In this document: positions 26,836 through 34,948 of the stretch, in pieces
How the letters are laid out: each line of letters starts with the position of its first letter
Numbering within the stretch: the first letter of the stretch is position 1
DNA from: a bacterium ADurb.Bin243
GTDB taxonomy: Bacteria; Muiribacteriota; UBA9980
Assembly (NCBI GenBank): GCA_002069765.1
Contig: MWBZ01000011.1
Coordinates: forward strand, 1-64,000
Length of the DNA: 64,000 nt
Reading direction: 5' to 3'
Made by a program: the position numbers and the translations under genes
The notes under the pieces: generated by a model
What the model was told of the DNA's origin: nothing
Database searches by the model: none
Seen by the model: the letters and a program-made list of their open reading frames with translations, nothing else

Positions 26836-27405
26836 TTAAAAATGAATCTTAATGCTTGTTTTGGCAATCGCCGAAAGCGGGATCGTTATAGAGGACGGCA
26901 CTGCGACCTCGGGCGCGTTTTTCTTCTTCTTTTTGAGATACTCTTCCATTTTTTTATCGCCCATTTCGGTCAGCTCGAGAGTTATAGCGGCGCACTGCCC
27001 CTCTTCGTAAATAATTTCCTTTAAAAACCCGCTGAATTTGAAGAAATCGTTTAATTTTTTATTGAGCTTGACTTCCACTTCGATGCCGATATTCGCTTCG
27101 TAATCGTCGGCAGTAGAAAAAGCCCTGCCAAGGCCGAAAGAAGCCACTTCTATAGTGTAGTCGAGTTCGTCCGCGTTATAACGCCGGCCGATTTCCTCTT
27201 CTACCATTTTGGTTACTTTTATGCAGTCGCCGTGGGTAATTCCGTCTCTGGCGTCGGCTTTTTTCAGCTTGTCTATGACGAATTTCAAAACGAGCGTGCG
27301 GCCGTGGTTTATACTGGCATGGTTGAATTCGACGAGCCTGAAACCGGCCTGCCTGATTGCAGGCTGAACGTCTTCGACGATTTCTTTGATATTGTCTTTT
27401 AACAC
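26836..27405 (-). CDS. rimP: Ribosome maturation factor RimP
   Basis: RimP assists 30S assembly. The N-terminal domain shows VEFNHASINHGRTLVLKFVID and GDCIKVTKMVEEEI; the C-terminal SH3-like domain has YTIEVASFGLGRAFSTADDYE, where the family normally has a "SPGLDRPL" type turn. Divergent but full length (189). The start is GTG 27405 with GAAAGG upstream. It is the first gene of the translation operon, with a promoter at 27567-27595 and a leader of about 155 bases. Confidence 0.88.
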   Translation of the reverse strand: MLKDNIKEIVEDVQPAIRQAGFRLVEFNHASINHGRTLVLKFVIDKLKKADARDGITHGDCIKVTKMVEEEIGRRYNADELDYTIEVASFGLGRAFSTADDYEANIGIEVEVKLNKKLNDFFKFSGFLKEIIYEEGQCAAITLELTEMGDKKMEEYLKKKKKNAPEVAVPSSITIPLSAIAKTSIKIHF

Positions 27406-27566
27406 TTTCGATTGCCTTTCATAAGCCGTGACTAATATTTTACCGGCTTTTTCAAAAAGAATTCCGGCGGAAAGCCGCTTCTTTTCAGAGCCTTATATAA
27501 AAGAAAAAGTGGACCGCATTCGCCCACTAACAAAAATAAAATATTTCATTTGGCTGATTTTTTGAC

Positions 27567-27595
27567 ATTATAACATAAATAATAAAATAAATCAA
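27567..27595 (-). promoter_or_regulatory. Promoter of the rimP-nusA-infB operon
   Basis: On the minus strand TTGATT (27595-27590), a 17-base spacer and TATAAT (27572-27567). It lies about 155 bases upstream of rimP and directs the long minus-strand operon. The leader holds a small GCGG/CCGC hairpin but no recognisable riboswitch. Confidence 0.7.
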
Positions 27596-27664
27596 GTGCC
27601 GTTTATATATTTTTTATAAACCGGCCTCCGATATTTTATTTTTGCGCCCGAACGCTTTACAGCG

Positions 27665-27931
27665 TTATCTTATGAGAGTCGAGGATTCTATATCGAAATA
27701 TTCGCAAAGCTCCTGGAAATCGTCTTCGCTGATATCGCCGCTCAAGATGCTTTCTTTGCTTATCTTGTCTTTAAAAAAACTGTCTTCTTTCAGCGAATCG
27801 TCGAGAAATTCCTTGATTTCCTTAAGGGAAACCTTAGATATCAGATCGTCAAAAATATTCTTTTTGCCGAGATGTATCTTCATGTGAACGAGATCGGTTT
27901 GCTCCACCCATCTGATCGTGATTCTAATCAT
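27665..27931 (-). CDS. Small acidic hypothetical protein (88 residues)
   Basis: No family recognised. The protein is 88 residues, mostly helical and acidic (many Asp/Glu and Lys), with no Cys or membrane segment; the C-terminal half reads like a small helical bundle (DDSLKEDSFFKDKISKES). Support for it being real: an AAGGAG site 10 bases before the ATG, an extended -10 promoter at 27967-27975, and isolation as a single-gene unit between rimP's promoter and rpiB. It ends about 70 bases upstream of the rimP promoter, without a clear terminator. Confidence 0.65.
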   Translation of the reverse strand: MIRITIRWVEQTDLVHMKIHLGKKNIFDDLISKVSLKEIKEFLDDSLKEDSFFKDKISKESILSGDISEDDFQELCEYFDIESSTLIR

Positions 27932-27966
27932 TAAATTAAAAACTCCTTGTTAAATGCGTTTTATGG

Positions 27967-27975
27967 ATTATAACA
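27967..27975 (-). promoter_or_regulatory. Extended -10 promoter for the 88-residue gene
   Basis: On the minus strand TGT followed by TATAAT (27972-27967). The -35 match 17 bases upstream is weak (TTTTAA), which fits an extended -10 promoter. About 35 bases lie between it and the ATG. Confidence 0.5.
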
Positions 27976-28052
27976 TAATTTTGAAAAATTTAAAAGCATA
28001 ATTTTAGCGGCAGTAAATTTAAATAATATTTTTACCGCATAAATCAAATAAC

Positions 28053-28081
28053 TTGAAAAATTGAATAAAATTTAGTAAAAT
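28053..28081 (+). promoter_or_regulatory. Promoter for rpiB-upp
   Basis: TTGAAA (28053-28058), a 17-base spacer and TAAAAT (28076-28081), about 40 bases upstream of rpiB. Confidence 0.55.
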
Positions 28082-28123
28082 TTTCGAAATTAATAAACAG
28101 CCTTTCAACGGAGGTAATTGCCG

Positions 28124-28582
28124 ATGGAAAAAAACCTTAAATTAGCTGTGGGCTCCGATCACGGCGGAGCGAAACTCAAAAACGAGATCCTCGAATATAT
28201 AAAAAAAGAATTAAAAGACCATAGCGCCGACGATTTCGGCGGTTCGGAAAGCGTTTCGAGCGACTATCCGGACATGGCCGCCAAAGTATGCGAAAAAGTC
28301 GCATCCGGCGAATACGACATGGGAATTTTATTTTGCGGCACCGGCCAGGGCATGGCCATTTACGCCAACAAAGTCGCGGGCATAAGGGCCGTCTGCGTAA
28401 CCGATCCCACCGTGGCGCGCTTCACAAGAGAGCATAACGACGCCAACGTCCTTTGCATCGGCGGGCGCATAAGCGGGTTCGAAATCGCGGCGGATATAGT
28501 CAAAACTTTTATCGGTACCAGATTTGCCGGGGGACGGCATCAAAGAAGGGTGGATAAAATAAATGACCGGGAAAAAAGATAA
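28124..28582 (+). CDS. rpiB: Ribose-5-phosphate isomerase B
   Basis: RpiB interconverts ribose 5-phosphate and ribulose 5-phosphate. Motifs: [10 protein letters not shown] at the N-terminus, SSDYPD, the active-site Cys loop [11 protein letters not shown] and [14 protein letters not shown]. At 152 residues it is full length. TTG 28118 is in frame but ATG 28124 has the GGAGG at a better distance. The last 20 bases overlap the start of upp, so the two are translationally linked: ribose phosphate supply next to a PRPP-using salvage enzyme. Confidence 0.93.
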   Translation: MEKNLKLAVGSDHGGAKLKNEILEYIKKELKDHSADDFGGSESVSSDYPDMAAKVCEKVASGEYDMGILFCGTGQGMAIYANKVAGIRAVCVTDPTVARFTREHNDANVLCIGGRISGFEIAADIVKTFIGTRFAGGRHQRRVDKINDREKR

Positions 28583-29267
28583 GGCGGCAAAGGAAGTCCG
28601 GGCTGCTGACGGCATTTGCGTCAGGAAAAACATATCGAAAGGCGAATTGGTTATAGTCGAGCATCCGCTTATAAAGCATAAAATTACGCTGCTTCGCAAC
28701 AAAGATACGCGGGTCAACGTATTCCGCGATCTGGTGGAAGAAGTTTCCACGCTTATAGGGTTCGAAGCCACGTCGGATTTTCCCCTCTACGAAGTAGAAG
28801 TGGAAACGCCCGTCGCCAAAACTTTCGGCTATAAAATAGAAGGCAAAAAAGTGGCCATAGTCCCCATTCTGCGCGCCGGCGTTTCCATGATAAACGGCCT
28901 TCTGCGGCTCATGCCCCTGGCTAAAATCGGGCACATAGGCATATACAGAAATCCCGAAACTTTCGAGCCGGTGGAATATTTTTGCAAGCTTCCCACTTCC
29001 ATATCGAAACGCGCGGTGCTTTTATGCGATCCGATGCTCGCCACCGGCGGTTCCGCCGTAGCCGCCATCGACATGATCAAAAAACGCGGCGCAAAAGACA
29101 TAAAATTTCTGTGCATAATAGCCGCGCCCGAAGGCGTCAAAACCCTTCACGAACATCATCCCGACGTTAAAATATTCACCGCCACCCTCGACGAGCGCCT
29201 CAACGACCACGCGTATATAGTGCCGGGCCTCGGCGACGCCGGCGACAGAATTTACGGAACTCTATAA
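28563..29267 (+). CDS. upp: Uracil phosphoribosyltransferase
   Basis: Upp salvages uracil with PRPP to form UMP. It shows [32 protein letters not shown], the PRPP loop [14 protein letters not shown] and the C-terminal uracil-binding [13 protein letters not shown]. About 25 extra, basic N-terminal residues precede the conserved domain compared with typical 209-residue enzymes. The ATG lies within the end of rpiB. Confidence 0.94.
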   Translation: MTGKKDKAAKEVRAADGICVRKNISKGELVIVEHPLIKHKITLLRNKDTRVNVFRDLVEEVSTLIGFEATSDFPLYEVEVETPVAKTFGYKIEGKKVAIVPILRAGVSMINGLLRLMPLAKIGHIGIYRNPETFEPVEYFCKLPTSISKRAVLLCDPMLATGGSAVAAIDMIKKRGAKDIKFLCIIAAPEGVKTLHEHHPDVKIFTATLDERLNDHAYIVPGLGDAGDRIYGTL

Positions 29268-29292
29268 TTTTTGCAACGCAACAAAATAGTTC

Positions 29293-29321
29293 TTGATTTT
29301 TTTTTATTTGTATTGTAGTAT
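29293..29321 (+). promoter_or_regulatory. Promoter for ndk
   Basis: TTGATT (29293-29298), a 17-base spacer and TAGTAT (29316-29321). The transcript would have a leader of about 150 bases before ndk. Confidence 0.5.
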
Positions 29322-29352
29322 TAAGCCGGATAAAAAATTAGCTTTTTTCATT

Positions 29353-29442
29353 TTGCGCGGGCAAGTTTATGGGCGAACAGCGTGGAGTTTATAGCGGACG
29401 GCTTCCGGACTCTTAACTCGACCAAAATATTTTGCCGCGCAA
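29353..29442 (+). other. Long inverted repeat in the ndk leader
   Basis: TTGCGCGGGCAA (29353-29364) and TTGCCGCGCAA (29432-29442) are inverted repeats with one bulged G. They enclose about 67 bases that contain a smaller CGGA/TCCG hairpin. The arms would close a stem in the 5' leader 34 bases before the ndk start. I cannot match it to a known riboswitch class. Confidence 0.4.
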
Positions 29443-29476
29443 TTCGAGAAAGAACCAAATAATTATGGAGGTCTCA

Positions 29477-29932
29477 ATGGAAAGAACATTCGTAATGGTC
29501 AAGCCGGACGGCGTCGATAAAGGGCTTATCGGCGAAGTGGTTTCACGCATAGAAAATAAGAACCTCAAAATAGTAGCTATGAAAATGATGAAAATATCAG
29601 AGCAGATAGCCGGAGAGCACTACAAAGAGCACGTAGGAAAACCCTTCTTCCCGGCGCTTATGCGTTTCACCACCATGGGCCCCGTCGTAGCGATGGTAAT
29701 AGAGGGGCCGAACGTAATAGAAGTGATGAGAAAGCTCGCGGGCGCCACCAACCCCATGGAAGCCGCGCCGGGCACCATCAGAAAAGAATACGCCATGTAC
29801 GTTACATACAACATAGTCCACTGCTCTGATTGCGTCGATTCGGCCAACAGGGAAATCTCGATATTTTTCAACGAAAACGAGATAGTTTCATATACCAAGT
29901 CGCTGGAAAAATGGAACGAATTATTAAAATAA
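29477..29932 (+). CDS. ndk: Nucleoside diphosphate kinase
   Basis: Ndk transfers the gamma phosphate between nucleoside triphosphates and diphosphates through a phosphohistidine. It starts ERTFVMVKPDGVDKGLIGEV and has the catalytic His115 in NIVHCSD. The canonical motif is NxxHGSDS; here Gly after His and the second Ser are both Cys. Length is 151, near the usual 140-150. GGAGG precedes ATG 29477; an upstream in-frame ATG (29432) has no site and falls in the leader repeat. Confidence 0.93.
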   Translation: MERTFVMVKPDGVDKGLIGEVVSRIENKNLKIVAMKMMKISEQIAGEHYKEHVGKPFFPALMRFTTMGPVVAMVIEGPNVIEVMRKLAGATNPMEAAPGTIRKEYAMYVTYNIVHCSDCVDSANREISIFFNENEIVSYTKSLEKWNELLK

Positions 29933-30033
29933 TTTTATATATTGCAACGCAGTATAAAGACGCGCGGCGGCGGACGCTTTATGGCCCGCTCATCCAGGCG
30001 GCACCGGCCGGCGCCATGTAAAAGGAGTAAAAA

Positions 30034-30711
30034 ATGAGGTTTAAACGCGCACTTAATTTATATTTACCGGCCTTTATTTTTATATTAACGCTTTCAACCG
30101 CTGCTTTGGCGGCTGAAAAAGCGTCGCCGAACCGCCCGGACGACCAGGTAACAAACGCCTTTAAAATGCTGGAAAAAATCGAAACGCAGGTCAACAGCAA
30201 ATCGATCGACGCGCTAACTAAAAAGCAATTCATCGAAATGCTTGAACTTGAAATCGAGCGCGAAAACTTTTTTATAGAAGAGCTCAAAGAAAGGTTGAAA
30301 TATTTCGATCAGTACCTGGACATGCTCGAAGTAGTTAAAAGCAAAACCGAAGAATTAAAGGCGAAGCTCGAAGGCGGCGCTCAAAAATCCCGGTCCGCCG
30401 GAAGAATATCGGCCGGCTCTCAAAAGCAGATAACCGCCGACCAGATACTCGATCTTGAAACTTACGCTAATTTCAGCGAATCGAAAAAAATGCTCGAAGA
30501 TATCGAAAAAGAAGTCGATCAGAATAAAATCGATGCCGCCGGCAAATTATCGCTCGTTAAAAATTTAACCCAGCAGCTTGTATCGGTTGAAAAGCTCATA
30601 GAAGAAACCAGAAGCAACAAAAGAAGCGTTGAAAAAAATATAATTAAAATGCTCGAAGTAAAATTAAGGTCTAAAAATCTGCTGGACAAATTTTATAAAA
30701 TCCTTAAATAA
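30034..30711 (+). CDS. Exported coiled-coil protein
   Basis: No family recognised. A signal peptide (about residues 1-27, ending in ALAA) is followed by about 195 residues that are almost entirely charged helix with heptad character (for example KKQFIEMLELEIERENFFIEE), suggesting a periplasmic coiled coil. A short Ser/Gly/Arg-rich break near 115-130 splits it in two. The AAAGGAG site supports the ATG. It may form a unit with the next secreted protein, though 231 bases with a separate promoter lie between them. Confidence 0.7.
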   Translation: MRFKRALNLYLPAFIFILTLSTAALAAEKASPNRPDDQVTNAFKMLEKIETQVNSKSIDALTKKQFIEMLELEIERENFFIEELKERLKYFDQYLDMLEVVKSKTEELKAKLEGGAQKSRSAGRISAGSQKQITADQILDLETYANFSESKKMLEDIEKEVDQNKIDAAGKLSLVKNLTQQLVSVEKLIEETRSNKRSVEKNIIKMLEVKLRSKNLLDKFYKILK

Positions 30712-30815
30712 TCGCTAAAAATATATTAAAAAGGCCGCGTTTCGTTTTAAACGATGACGCCTGCACGGGCCTGATAATTTTTTATAAAAAATATGGAACT
30801 TTTTAACCGCGCTTA

Positions 30816-30824
30816 TGGTATAAT
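30816..30824 (+). promoter_or_regulatory. Extended -10 promoter for the LEA-like secreted protein gene
   Basis: TGG followed by TATAAT (30819-30824) with no good -35 match. The leader would be about 110 bases to the ATG at 30943. Confidence 0.5.
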
Positions 30825-30942
30825 TGTAATAGATATTATTACGCTGCCCGGCGCGGTTTTTTATTTATGCGCGTCAACACTGTAAAGTCAATAATTTTGA
30901 AACCGAGTGAACTTATAAATTAATTTTGAAAGGGGATTTTTT

Positions 30943-32427
30943 ATGAAAGCAAAGAAAAACACGGCTTTAGTTGTTTTACTGGCGTTCATTTTTTCGATTG
31001 CGGCAAATATAGCGCCCGTCATAGCGGCGGATTCCGCTTCTTCAAACATAGGCAAGATCAATCAGAGTTTAACCACGGGTTCGAGCGTTTCCGACAACAA
31101 GCAAAACAATAACGCTGCCGCCGATGTCAATAAATCCGGCGCGGCCGTTAAAGACCAGAAATCCGAACAAAAAATAGTTAAATCTCAGGCTAAAATAATC
31201 GCCGACACCGGCGAAGTAAAGCTCTGCCGCGCCCGCATAGGCCGTATAGCCGTCGCCACGATGAATTACGTCAAAATGGCGAAAGTCAATAAAAAAACAT
31301 ATCCGCGCAGCGCGAAAGAGCTCGTTAACGCGAACCATATTTCAAAAGACGAAATATACTGCGTTCACAAAGAAAAAGGCCTTTTCGGCGAAAAGAAACA
31401 GGAATATACATTTAAACTTCAGCAGCCTTACGAAAAATTCATAGTAATCCAGTGCCCTGTTCATCCCGAAAACCGCATGCTCGTTCCTATGCCTACCGAC
31501 ATGAACAAAGAAGAGCTCGCTAAAGAAAAAGAATGCAAAAAAGACTGCCTTATTAAAATGATAAGCGCCGCGGGATCTATTTCAAGGGCCGTCAGAGTAG
31601 CCGTACACGACAAAAAAATGTATCCGCGCGAAATAGGCGATCTGGTAAGAACCAATCATCTTACCAAAAACGGCATCGAGTGCCCTCAGGAAATTAAAAA
31701 ACTTTTCGGCACAAAACATGAAGAGTTCATGCTAAGACTTCAGGATAACGAAAAAAGCTATACTTTAGAATGCCCTTATCACGGCAATCTTATAAATATA
31801 AAAGTTCCTAAATACGAAGACACTCTCAATGTAAACGAAAAAGAAGAGCTCGCAAAAGACAAAGAACGCGAAGAAAAATTAAAACAGGCCGTAAAAGACG
31901 GTTTATTATTAGCGGCTGCGGCGCCCCTCATACCCGCGGCGCTTACGGTAGCCGGCGGCATCTGGGCGGCTAACGCGGCTTACGACGCCGGTAAAAAAGC
32001 CGGAGCTTTCGTGGCCGAAAAAGGAAAAGAAGCCGGAGAAGCCGCGGCTAAAACCGCAAAAGAAGCGGCGGAAGCGGTATCAGACGCGGGCGAAGCCGCA
32101 GCTAATGCCGTTAAAGAAACCGCCCAGGCCGCTGCGGACGCCGGAAAACGCGCGGCAGACGCGGTGGTTGAAACCGGCAAAAACGCGGCGGAAGCAGTGG
32201 CCAACGCAGGCGAAGCCGTCGTAGAAACCGGAAAGAAAGCGGCGGACGCCGTGGTTAACGCCGGAAAACAGGCCGTAGACGAAGCGGGCAAGGCTTTAAC
32301 CAACGCGGGCGTATCGGCTGCCGAAGCGGGAATCAACTTCCTCGACGGCGCGCAGTCGTTCATAAACGGCGGATTGAACAGCCTTAAAAACGGCCTTAGC
32401 AGCTGGAAAAAAGGCCTTAAAAATTAA
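30943..32427 (+). CDS. Exported protein with duplicated Cys module and LEA-like helical tail
   Basis: A 494-residue protein of unknown function. A signal peptide (about 1-29, ending VIAA) is followed by a low-complexity linker to about 85. Two related copies of an approximately 95-residue module follow (about 90-185 and 200-290). Shared positions include YPRxxxxLVxxNHxxKxxIxC, LFGxKxxE and a C-terminal CPxH. A hydrophobic Ala-rich segment (about 322-345, LLLAAAAPLIPAALTVAGGIW) comes next. The rest (about 345-480) is a tail of 11-residue-like repeats of Ala, Lys, Glu, Gly and Asp (AAKTAKEAAEAVSDAGEAAA and so on), reminiscent of group 3 LEA or apolipoprotein-like amphipathic helices. It may bind membranes or protect against drying; both are inference. 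A strong terminator follows. Confidence 0.75.
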   Translation: MKAKKNTALVVLLAFIFSIAANIAPVIAADSASSNIGKINQSLTTGSSVSDNKQNNNAAADVNKSGAAVKDQKSEQKIVKSQAKIIADTGEVKLCRARIGRIAVATMNYVKMAKVNKKTYPRSAKELVNANHISKDEIYCVHKEKGLFGEKKQEYTFKLQQPYEKFIVIQCPVHPENRMLVPMPTDMNKEELAKEKECKKDCLIKMISAAGSISRAVRVAVHDKKMYPREIGDLVRTNHLTKNGIECPQEIKKLFGTKHEEFMLRLQDNEKSYTLECPYHGNLINIKVPKYEDTLNVNEKEELAKDKEREEKLKQAVKDGLLLAAAAPLIPAALTVAGGIWAANAAYDAGKKAGAFVAEKGKEAGEAAAKTAKEAAEAVSDAGEAAANAVKETAQAAADAGKRAADAVVETGKNAAEAVANAGEAVVETGKKAADAVVNAGKQAVDEAGKALTNAGVSAAEAGINFLDGAQSFINGGLNSLKNGLSSWKKGLKN

Positions 32428-32455
32428 CGGTACGTTTTAAAAATCTAAAATATAA

Positions 32456-32498
32456 ACAAAAGGGCTGTAACGGCGAATGAACGTTGCAGCCCTTTTGT
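32456..32498 (+). terminator. Strong Rho-independent terminator
   Basis: A 17-base-pair stem with one G-T pair (32456-32472 with 32482-32498) and a 9-base loop. The stem's 3' arm ends in TTTTGT. It closes the secreted-protein transcript before the kinase promoter. Confidence 0.85.
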
Positions 32499-32539
32499 AA
32501 TTTAAATAATCGATATTCATTGTCTGGCAAACTATAAAC

Positions 32540-32568
32540 TTGCAATATTAAAATATAAATGCTATAAT
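32540..32568 (+). promoter_or_regulatory. Promoter of the hybrid kinase-aspA operon
   Basis: TTGCAA (32540-32545), a 17-base spacer and TATAAT (32563-32568), about 44 bases before the ATG at 32612. Confidence 0.7.
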
Positions 32569-32611
32569 CTGCGGTGTAAAATCTTATTATAAATATATCG
32601 TTATAAAAATA

Positions 32612-34948
32612 ATGAATTCAGAAAATAAAAATACCAATAAAAATAAAGACGCAAAATATCGGGCTATCTTTGAAAATATGCTCGACGCTTTCGTATTTGT
32701 AGATATATCTGGAAAAATAATCGAATGCAATAAAGCGTATTGCGATATGCTCGGCTATTGCGAAGATGAACTGAAAAATATGAACTTCAGAGATATCACT
32801 CCACAAAAATGGTTGGATTTCGAAGAAAACATTATTAAAAATCAGCTTATCGCCACCGGACATTCGCAGGTTTACGAAAAGGAATATATCAGAAAAGACG
32901 GAACCGTATTTCCAATAGAGCTCCGAACGCACCTTATAAAAAGCGAAGACGGCGGCATAGAGAGCATGTGCGCCATAATCCGCGATATAAGCGAAAGAAA
33001 AAAACTGGAAGCCGAAGCCGCCGCCGAGAGCGATTTTGCCAAAAGCCTTATAGAAACGGCACAGGTGATAATAGTAGTCCTTAATGAAAATGGAAAAATA
33101 GCTTTAATCAACCCTTTCTTCGAAAAATTATGCGGCTTAAAAAGTTCCGATCTGATCGGAAAAGACTGGTTCGAAACTTTTCTTCCGCCAAAAGACATGG
33201 AACGTGTCCGCAAGATTTTTCTCAACGCCATTAACGATATCGAATCCAACGGAACAATCAATCCCATAGTTTTAAAAGACGGCCGGGAAGTCGATATAGA
33301 ATGGTATTCGAAAACCTTAAAAGATAAAAATTCCAAAAGCATAGGGCTTCTTTCAGTCGGATTGGATATGACCAGTCATAAACTTTATGAAAGTTACAGA
33401 ATAGTAGCCGATTACACTCTCGACTGGGAATACTGGCGCGCGCCGGACGGAAAGTATATTTACGTTTCTCCCGCATGCGAAGCCATAACCGGTTTCAGCG
33501 CCCGGGAGTTTATAGAAGACGAAGAACTTATATTAAAGATAGCCCACCCTGAAGATAAAAGTATAATCGCCGGACATATAAAAGATTTAAAAAACGGCAA
33601 TTTAAAAACCGACCATCTGATCGAATTTAAAATTATAACTAAATCCGGAGAGGTAAAATATTTAGAGCATAAATGCAGGGCTATTTATCGTCCCGACGGA
33701 ACATGGCTCGGCAACCGGGGCAGCAATAAAGATATAACCGAACGCAAAATATTCGAAAAAGAGTTAAAAGCCGAGCGCGACAGGGCGAACGCCGCCACGC
33801 TGGCTAAAAGCCTTTTCCTGGCTAAAATGAGCCATGAAATCAGGACCCCCATGAACAGCGTTATAGGATTCGCCAATCTTTTGAAAATGACCGATTTAAG
33901 TCCGGAACAGTCAGACAGCGTAAACCATATTTCCGGTTCGGCTGAAAAATTGCTGACTATAATTAACGATATTCTCGACGTTTCAAAGATAGAAGCGGGC
34001 AAATTGACTTTGAGGCCGGCGCCTTTCGATCCGGTAGCGCTGGCCCGCGATTGCGTAAAATCTATGAGCCTTGCCGCGGCTTCTAAAAACTTAACCATAA
34101 ATGAAGAATATGACGAAAAATTAAGCCGTTCGCTTCTTGGCGATCAGACAAGGATAAGACAGATAATAACCAACCTTATCAATAACGCTATTAAATTCAC
34201 TCAAAAAGGCTGCGTCAAGGTCGCCATAAAACTTACCGGAGAAGCTCCGGACAGTACCGACGTTGAATTCAGCGTATCAGATACAGGTATAGGCATAGCG
34301 CCGGAAATGATAAATAAGATCTTCGAAAATTACGTCCAGCAGGACTCGGAGCTTCACCGCGCACGCGAGGGAACGGGCCTGGGATTGAATATCGTTAAAA
34401 ACCTTGTAGAACTGATGGGCGGAAAAATATCGGTAAAAAGCCGGCCGGGAAATGGAAGCGAGTTTAGCGTCAATATAAGATTCCCAAAAGCCTCCGGCGG
34501 GGAAGCTTTCGAAAAAACGCCGAAAATCTCCGCATCTCCGGCAATGCCGGAACCGGCCGGAAAAAAACTTAAACTTTTAATAGCCGAAGACGAACCAGCC
34601 AACCGCAGACTTATTAAAAAAGTTATAGAAATGAAAGGCTGGGAGGCCGTCATAGTAGACGACGGCGAAAAAGCGGTCGAAAAAGCCTCGTCTGAACATT
34701 TCGACGCGGTCCTTATGGACATCCAGATGCCGGTAATGGACGGAATAACCGCTTCTAAAGCCATCAGCCGCATTTTCAGCGAAAAAGGCCAAAAACGTCC
34801 GCCTATAATAGTTTTAACGGCAAGCACCATGCCTGAAGAATTCGAGTTTTATATCAGGGCCGGAATGGATGGAATAATTCCGAAGCCTTTAAACGTAATT
34901 AATTTTTACGAAACCGTAGAAAAAATAATTGAAAGCGGTACTAAATGA
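32612..34948 (+). CDS. Soluble PAS-rich hybrid histidine kinase
   Basis: A 778-residue hybrid sensor kinase without membrane helices, so it senses something in the cytoplasm. Order: PAS (about 10-125), PAS (about 138-255), PAS/PAC (about 260-380), dimerisation/phosphoacceptor helix with H408 in KMSHEIRTPMNSV, ATPase domain (NLINNAIKF, DTGIGIAPEM, GTGLGLNIVKNL), and a C-terminal receiver with D703 in [11 protein letters not shown]. The final output regulator is not encoded beside it. The last four bases overlap the start of aspA (ATGA), so kinase and aspartase are made together. There is no clear ribosome site at the ATG. Confidence 0.93.
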   Translation: MNSENKNTNKNKDAKYRAIFENMLDAFVFVDISGKIIECNKAYCDMLGYCEDELKNMNFRDITPQKWLDFEENIIKNQLIATGHSQVYEKEYIRKDGTVFPIELRTHLIKSEDGGIESMCAIIRDISERKKLEAEAAAESDFAKSLIETAQVIIVVLNENGKIALINPFFEKLCGLKSSDLIGKDWFETFLPPKDMERVRKIFLNAINDIESNGTINPIVLKDGREVDIEWYSKTLKDKNSKSIGLLSVGLDMTSHKLYESYRIVADYTLDWEYWRAPDGKYIYVSPACEAITGFSAREFIEDEELILKIAHPEDKSIIAGHIKDLKNGNLKTDHLIEFKIITKSGEVKYLEHKCRAIYRPDGTWLGNRGSNKDITERKIFEKELKAERDRANAATLAKSLFLAKMSHEIRTPMNSVIGFANLLKMTDLSPEQSDSVNHISGSAEKLLTIINDILDVSKIEAGKLTLRPAPFDPVALARDCVKSMSLAAASKNLTINEEYDEKLSRSLLGDQTRIRQIITNLINNAIKFTQKGCVKVAIKLTGEAPDSTDVEFSVSDTGIGIAPEMINKIFENYVQQDSELHRAREGTGLGLNIVKNLVELMGGKISVKSRPGNGSEFSVNIRFPKASGGEAFEKTPKISASPAMPEPAGKKLKLLIAEDEPANRRLIKKVIEMKGWEAVIVDDGEKAVEKASSEHFDAVLMDIQMPVMDGITASKAISRIFSEKGQKRPPIIVLTASTMPEEFEFYIRAGMDGIIPKPLNVINFYETVEKIIESGTK

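Noticed and set aside
30712-30815. Terminator after the exported coiled-coil gene (AGGCC...GGGCCT)
   Set aside because: The stem is short and interrupted, with a large loop, although a T run follows; too weak to call.
31980-32380. Ala-rich repeat tract as a DNA tandem repeat or mobile element
   Set aside because: It is in frame within a gene with codon variation between copies, so it is a protein-level repeat rather than a recent DNA repeat.
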